Assembly: GCA_002372175.1 (NCBI GenBank)
Contig: DFIS01000078.1
Span: 1 to 15,921 of the forward strand
From: Solobacterium sp. UBA3691
GTDB lineage: Bacteria > Bacillota_I > Bacilli_A > Erysipelotrichales > Erysipelotrichaceae
Direction of reading: 5' to 3'
Length of the DNA: 15,921 bases
The notes beneath the pieces were generated by a model. That model did no database searches and had not been told where the DNA came from. It saw only the letters and a program-made list of their open reading frames with translations. Below, piece by piece: positions 13,243-15,921 of the stretch. Positions within the stretch are counted from its first letter, which is position 1, and each line of letters starts with the position of its first letter. A program made the translations under genes and the position numbers.

Positions 13243-13267
13243 ATGTAATATATTCGGAGGTACACGT

Positions 13268-14446
13268 ATGAAACTGAATATAGCGGTATTCTTCGGCGGT
13301 GAGTCTGTCGAGCATGAGGTCAGTATTATTACCGGTCATCAGGCTATCGCAGCACTTGATCCCGAGAAATATAATGTGATCCCTGTCTATGTTGCCAAGG
13401 ACCGCAAAATGTATACTTCTCCGCTTCTTCTGGACATGAAGAATTACAGGAATCTGAACAGTCTTATCTCTCAGATCACACAGATCGATCTTGTCCAGGT
13501 CGACCAGAATGTCGTGATCAAACCGGTGAAGACATCTCTCTTCGGCAAGAAGGAATTAGGTACTGTTGATGCGGCTGTCCTGGCGATGCACGGCACCAAC
13601 GGTGAAGACGGTACGATCCAGGGCTATCTGGAGATGCTGAAGCTGCCGTATGCCGGCTGTGATGTGATCAGTGCTGCTGTCGGACAGGATAAAGTTCTGC
13701 AGAAACATATCCTGCATGATAACGGTCTGCCGATCACCAACTGGTTCTGGGTCTACGGACATGAGATGGATGAACATCCCGATGAAGTTCTGCGCAAAGT
13801 ACGCAAGCTGATCTATCCGGTAATCGTCAAGCCGGCATGTACAGGTTCCAGTGTAGGTATCAGTATTGCCCACAATGACGAAGAGTATATGGAAGCTTTT
13901 GAAGAAGCCCGTCAGCACGATTTCAAAGTGATCACCGAGAAAGTGGTCAAGCCGATGCGTGAGATCAATGCTTCCGTTCTGGGTGACTGCTTCAGTGCCA
14001 GAGTCAGCGTGCTTGAAGAAGTCGGTTCCTCCAACGAACTGCTGAACTTCAAGGATAAGTATCAGTCCAATGCCAAGAGCGGCTCTTCCCAGGGTATGGC
14101 GAGCACCAAGCGTATCGTTCCTGCTCCTCTTGACGAAGCGACAACGGAGTATATCCAGAAGCTTGCCCTGCAGACATTCAAGGTGCTCGGGGCTTCCGGT
14201 GTCTGCCGCATTGACTTCATGATGGATGCTGAGACAAAGACGATCTATGTCAATGAGATCAATACGATCCCCGGTTCTCTGGCATTCTATCTCTGGACAG
14301 AGAGCGGACTTACCTTCCCGCAGCTGATGGATGAGCTGGTACGGATCGCCCTTGACCGCAAGCGCAGACGCGACCGCATGACATTCTCTTATGATACAAA
14401 CCTTCTCGAGACATACAGCGAAGGCACAAAGGGTGTGAAGAAATAA
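13268..14446 (+). CDS. ddl: D-alanine--D-alanine ligase family (ATP-grasp)
   Basis: This cytosolic enzyme joins two D-amino acids for peptidoglycan precursors. The ATG at 13268, 7 bases after GGAGG, gives 392 residues; an upstream in-frame ATG at 13175 has no ribosome site. Family blocks are GGESVEHEVS (10-19, catalytic Glu), HGTNGEDGTIQG (108-119), KPACTGSSVGIS (188-199), the omega loop around LLNFKDKY (258-265), GVCRIDFM (311-318) and VNEINTIPGS (328-337, Mg ligands). Compared with the 300-360-residue enzymes, it has a longer second domain and a Gly/Ser-rich insert (266-279). Phe261 falls where E. coli DdlB has Tyr216. The stop codon lies in the loop of its own terminator. Confidence 0.92.
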   Translation: MKLNIAVFFGGESVEHEVSIITGHQAIAALDPEKYNVIPVYVAKDRKMYTSPLLLDMKNYRNLNSLISQITQIDLVQVDQNVVIKPVKTSLFGKKELGTVDAAVLAMHGTNGEDGTIQGYLEMLKLPYAGCDVISAAVGQDKVLQKHILHDNGLPITNWFWVYGHEMDEHPDEVLRKVRKLIYPVIVKPACTGSSVGISIAHNDEEYMEAFEEARQHDFKVITEKVVKPMREINASVLGDCFSARVSVLEEVGSSNELLNFKDKYQSNAKSGSSQGMASTKRIVPAPLDEATTEYIQKLALQTFKVLGASGVCRIDFMMDAETKTIYVNEINTIPGSLAFYLWTESGLTFPQLMDELVRIALDRKRRRDRMTFSYDTNLLETYSEGTKGVKK

Positions 14447-14463
14447 CTTCACCCCTTTTTTTT
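14431..14463 (+). terminator. ddl terminator
   Basis: GGGTGTGAAG and CTTCACCCC form a stem with one mismatch around loop AAATAA, followed by eight T. The stop codon TAA is within the loop, so the stem 5' arm is coding sequence. Confidence 0.85.
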
Positions 14464-14476
14464 CATACACTATAAT
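14448..14476 (+). promoter_or_regulatory. deoD promoter overlapping the ddl terminator
   Basis: TTCACC (14448-14453), a 17-bp spacer and a consensus TATAAT (14471-14476). The -35 box is the 3' arm of the ddl terminator and the spacer includes its T-tract. Transcription would start near 14483, about 16 bases before the deoD ATG. Confidence 0.6.
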
Positions 14477-14498
14477 GAAAGAAAAGGATGGTGATAAT

Positions 14499-15206
14499 AT
14501 GTCTACACCCCATAATGGTGCTGAAAAGGGACAGATCGCAAAAACCGTATTGATGCCCGGTGATCCCCTGCGCGCCAAATTCATTGCTGAAACATTCCTG
14601 GAGAATGCCGAACTGGTTACCAGTGTAAGAAATGTACTGGGCTATACAGGTACCTACAAGGGAAAGCCGGTATCGGTCATGGCTTCCGGTATGGGTATGC
14701 CCAGTATCGGTATCTATTCCTATGAATTATTTAAGTTCTACGATGTGGATGCGATCATCCGCATTGGTTCTGCAGGAGGGTATACAGCAGATCTGAAGCT
14801 GTATGATGTTGTTCTCGCGTCTGCCGCATACTCTGAATCTTCATTTGCCAGAGTCCAGAACGGTGAGACTGCCGACACTCTGTATCCTTCCGAAGAGCTG
14901 AATGACAAGCTGAGAGAAGCTGCCAAAGCTCTGGACATTCCTCTGCACGAAGGTGTGATCCACAGTAGTGATGTCTTCTATCATGAAGGAACCGACTACC
15001 TGAACGCAGTACGTGATGAGAAGCACTGTGTTGCCGTAGAGATGGAGAGTTTCGCCCTGTTCCACAATGCCAGAGTTCTGGGAAAGAAGGCTGCCTGTCT
15101 GCTGACTATCTCCGACAGTTTTGTGACACCGGAGATCACGACTGCCGAGGAGAGACAGAAATCCTTCACCAATATGATGAAGATCGCTCTTGAAGCTGCC
15201 GAGTAA
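14499..15206 (+). CDS. deoD: Purine-nucleoside phosphorylase, DeoD type
   Basis: This hexameric cytosolic salvage enzyme cleaves purine (deoxy)nucleosides with phosphate to base and (deoxy)ribose-1-phosphate. The 235 residues from the ATG at 14499 begin STPHNGAEKG with His5. They contain GDPLRAK (21-27), Arg44, RIGSAGG (88-94), the ribose-binding EMES (181-184) and Asp206 (ISDS) with Arg219, the proton-transfer pair of the family. An ATG at 14475 overlaps the -10 box and is rejected as the start; AGGATGGTGAT precedes the chosen ATG. A bidirectional terminator follows. With upp and the permease it fits a salvage theme, though it is not in the same transcription unit. Confidence 0.95.
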   Translation: MSTPHNGAEKGQIAKTVLMPGDPLRAKFIAETFLENAELVTSVRNVLGYTGTYKGKPVSVMASGMGMPSIGIYSYELFKFYDVDAIIRIGSAGGYTADLKLYDVVLASAAYSESSFARVQNGETADTLYPSEELNDKLREAAKALDIPLHEGVIHSSDVFYHEGTDYLNAVRDEKHCVAVEMESFALFHNARVLGKKAACLLTISDSFVTPEITTAEERQKSFTNMMKIALEAAE

Positions 15207-15207
15207 T

Positions 15208-15246
15208 GAAGAAAGCTGTACAGTTTATGCTATACAGCTTCTTTTT
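15208..15246. terminator. Bidirectional terminator between deoD and the second reductase
   Basis: AAGCTGTACAG and CTATACAGCTT (15213-15223 with 15230-15240) form an 11-position stem with one mismatch, with CTTTTT after it on the plus strand and an A-containing flank (GAAGAA) before it. It starts next to the deoD stop and reaches the stop of the convergent reductase gene at 15245. Confidence 0.85.
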
Positions 15247-15921
15247 ATTTCGTCTTCAGGATAAATCTGCGTGCTGCCTCTATTCCTATCTTGAACGGAA
15301 GCGGTCTCAGAGCCTTATCTGCTTTCTTGAGTTCTTCAATGATATGTATGCCCTGGGGACAGTGTTTCTCGCACTTGCCGCAGGCAACGCACTGTGAGGG
15401 AAAAGCCTTCTCCTTGCGCAGACCGACGACCTGTGCGTACTCGAATCTGCCGGCAAACTTACTCTCCGTATACATCGCATTATATGCCTTGAAGGCTCCG
15501 GGAATATCCACACCCTGCGGACATGGCATGCAGTATCCGCAGCCGGTGCAGCCTACCTTGATCTTACTGTTGATGATCTGTTTCACCTTACTGATCAGCG
15601 CAAAGTCTTCTTCCCCGAGCATACCCGGTTCACTGTCGGAAGCGATCCGGCAGTTCTCCTCTACCATTGCCAGTGAATTCATTCCGGAGAGCACACAGGT
15701 CACTTCCGGCTGATCAAACAGCCAGCGAAAAGCCAGTTCCGCAGGACTGTACTTCTTCGGCGAAGATGCGATCAGATTCTTCGCTTCCGCCGGCAGCAGA
15801 TCCACCAGTTTACCGCCCCGCAGAGGCTCCATGATCACGACCGGTATACCCTTATCGTGGGCGGCCAGGAGTCCGGCACGTCCGGCTTGTGAGACTTCAT
15901 CCATGTAGTTGTACTGGATCT
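15245..15921 (-). CDS. Aldo/keto reductase with C-terminal 4Fe-4S domain (N-terminus outside the window)
   Basis: About 225 C-terminal residues are visible; the frame continues past the right edge, where IQYNYMDE matches the barrel segment that precedes this point in ferredoxin-type aldo/keto reductases. It includes VVIMEPLRGGKL, the SGMNS segment of the cofactor-binding C-terminal barrel, then two cysteine sets CTGCGYCMPCP and CVACGKCEKHCP, expected to hold two [4Fe-4S] clusters. The catalytic Asp, Tyr, Lys and His lie outside the window. It is a diverged paralogue of the reductase at 2018-3154 (which has CRYCVAGCP in the first set) and also ends at a shared bidirectional terminator. Substrate unknown. 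Confidence 0.88.
   Translation of the reverse strand, partial: IQYNYMDEVSQAGRAGLLAAHDKGIPVVIMEPLRGGKLVDLLPAEAKNLIASSPKKYSPAELAFRWLFDQPEVTCVLSGMNSLAMVEENCRIASDSEPGMLGEEDFALISKVKQIINSKIKVGCTGCGYCMPCPQGVDIPGAFKAYNAMYTESKFAGRFEYAQVVGLRKEKAFPSQCVACGKCEKHCPQGIHIIEELKKADKALRPLPFKIGIEAARRFILKTK

Noticed and set aside
13556..14584. 342-codon open frame on the minus strand
   Set aside because: Antisense shadow of ddl and the start of deoD, both with full sets of family motifs.

Overview
The window reads as a chromosomal segment of a low-to-mid GC Gram-positive anaerobe of the Bacillota. Erysipelotrichia-like is my best guess. The supporting features are consensus sigma-A promoters, AGGAGG-type ribosome binding sites, PyrR-type pyrimidine control, paired short ChrA proteins, a CBS-type family II pyrophosphatase and ferredoxin-domain aldo/keto reductases. 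The lineage is inferred from gene content, not from a marker gene. Coding density is high, no gene-free stretch exceeds 300 bases, and there is no CRISPR array, insertion sequence, prophage or rRNA.

Layout. (1) 1-1973 is a pyrimidine salvage block. It holds the first codons of a uracil permease gene (minus strand, running off the left edge) behind a consensus promoter, a PyrR-binding hairpin and an attenuator; a DUF523 gene overlapping pyrR (both minus); and divergent upp. (2) 2018-5708 holds one long minus-strand frame joining a uridine-kinase-like domain to a 4Fe-4S aldo/keto reductase, a divergent spermidine-synthase-fold gene, a small DUF1858 gene and a Cof-type HAD phosphatase. (3) 5782-7043 holds a tRNA-Arg(CCG) and a two-gene ChrA pair. 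(4) 7185-11496 is a minus-strand operon, patatin-like lipase, dut, map, ppaC, with overlapping or near-touching genes. (5) 11535-13000 holds a zinc-ribbon protein of unknown function and a small serine recombinase, separated by an AT-rich spacer with inverted repeats. (6) 13268-15206 holds ddl and deoD on the plus strand. (7) The right edge holds a second, partial 4Fe-4S aldo/keto reductase on the minus strand.

Functionally, upp, pyrR, uraA and deoD point to nucleobase and nucleoside salvage. dut and ppaC control dUTP and pyrophosphate, map matures proteins, and ddl supplies the peptidoglycan dipeptide. PyrR made from its own promoter probably controls the permease through the attenuator at 66-179.

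The most interesting items are: a possible invertible promoter segment (12231-12381) beside the recombinase; a run of six A residues that fuses the kinase and reductase genes, which would be separate and ATGA-coupled with five; several genes whose -10 box lies 6-8 bases before the ATG with no Shine-Dalgarno (leaderless signature); and a D-Ala ligase with Phe at the position that appears equivalent to the omega-loop Tyr.
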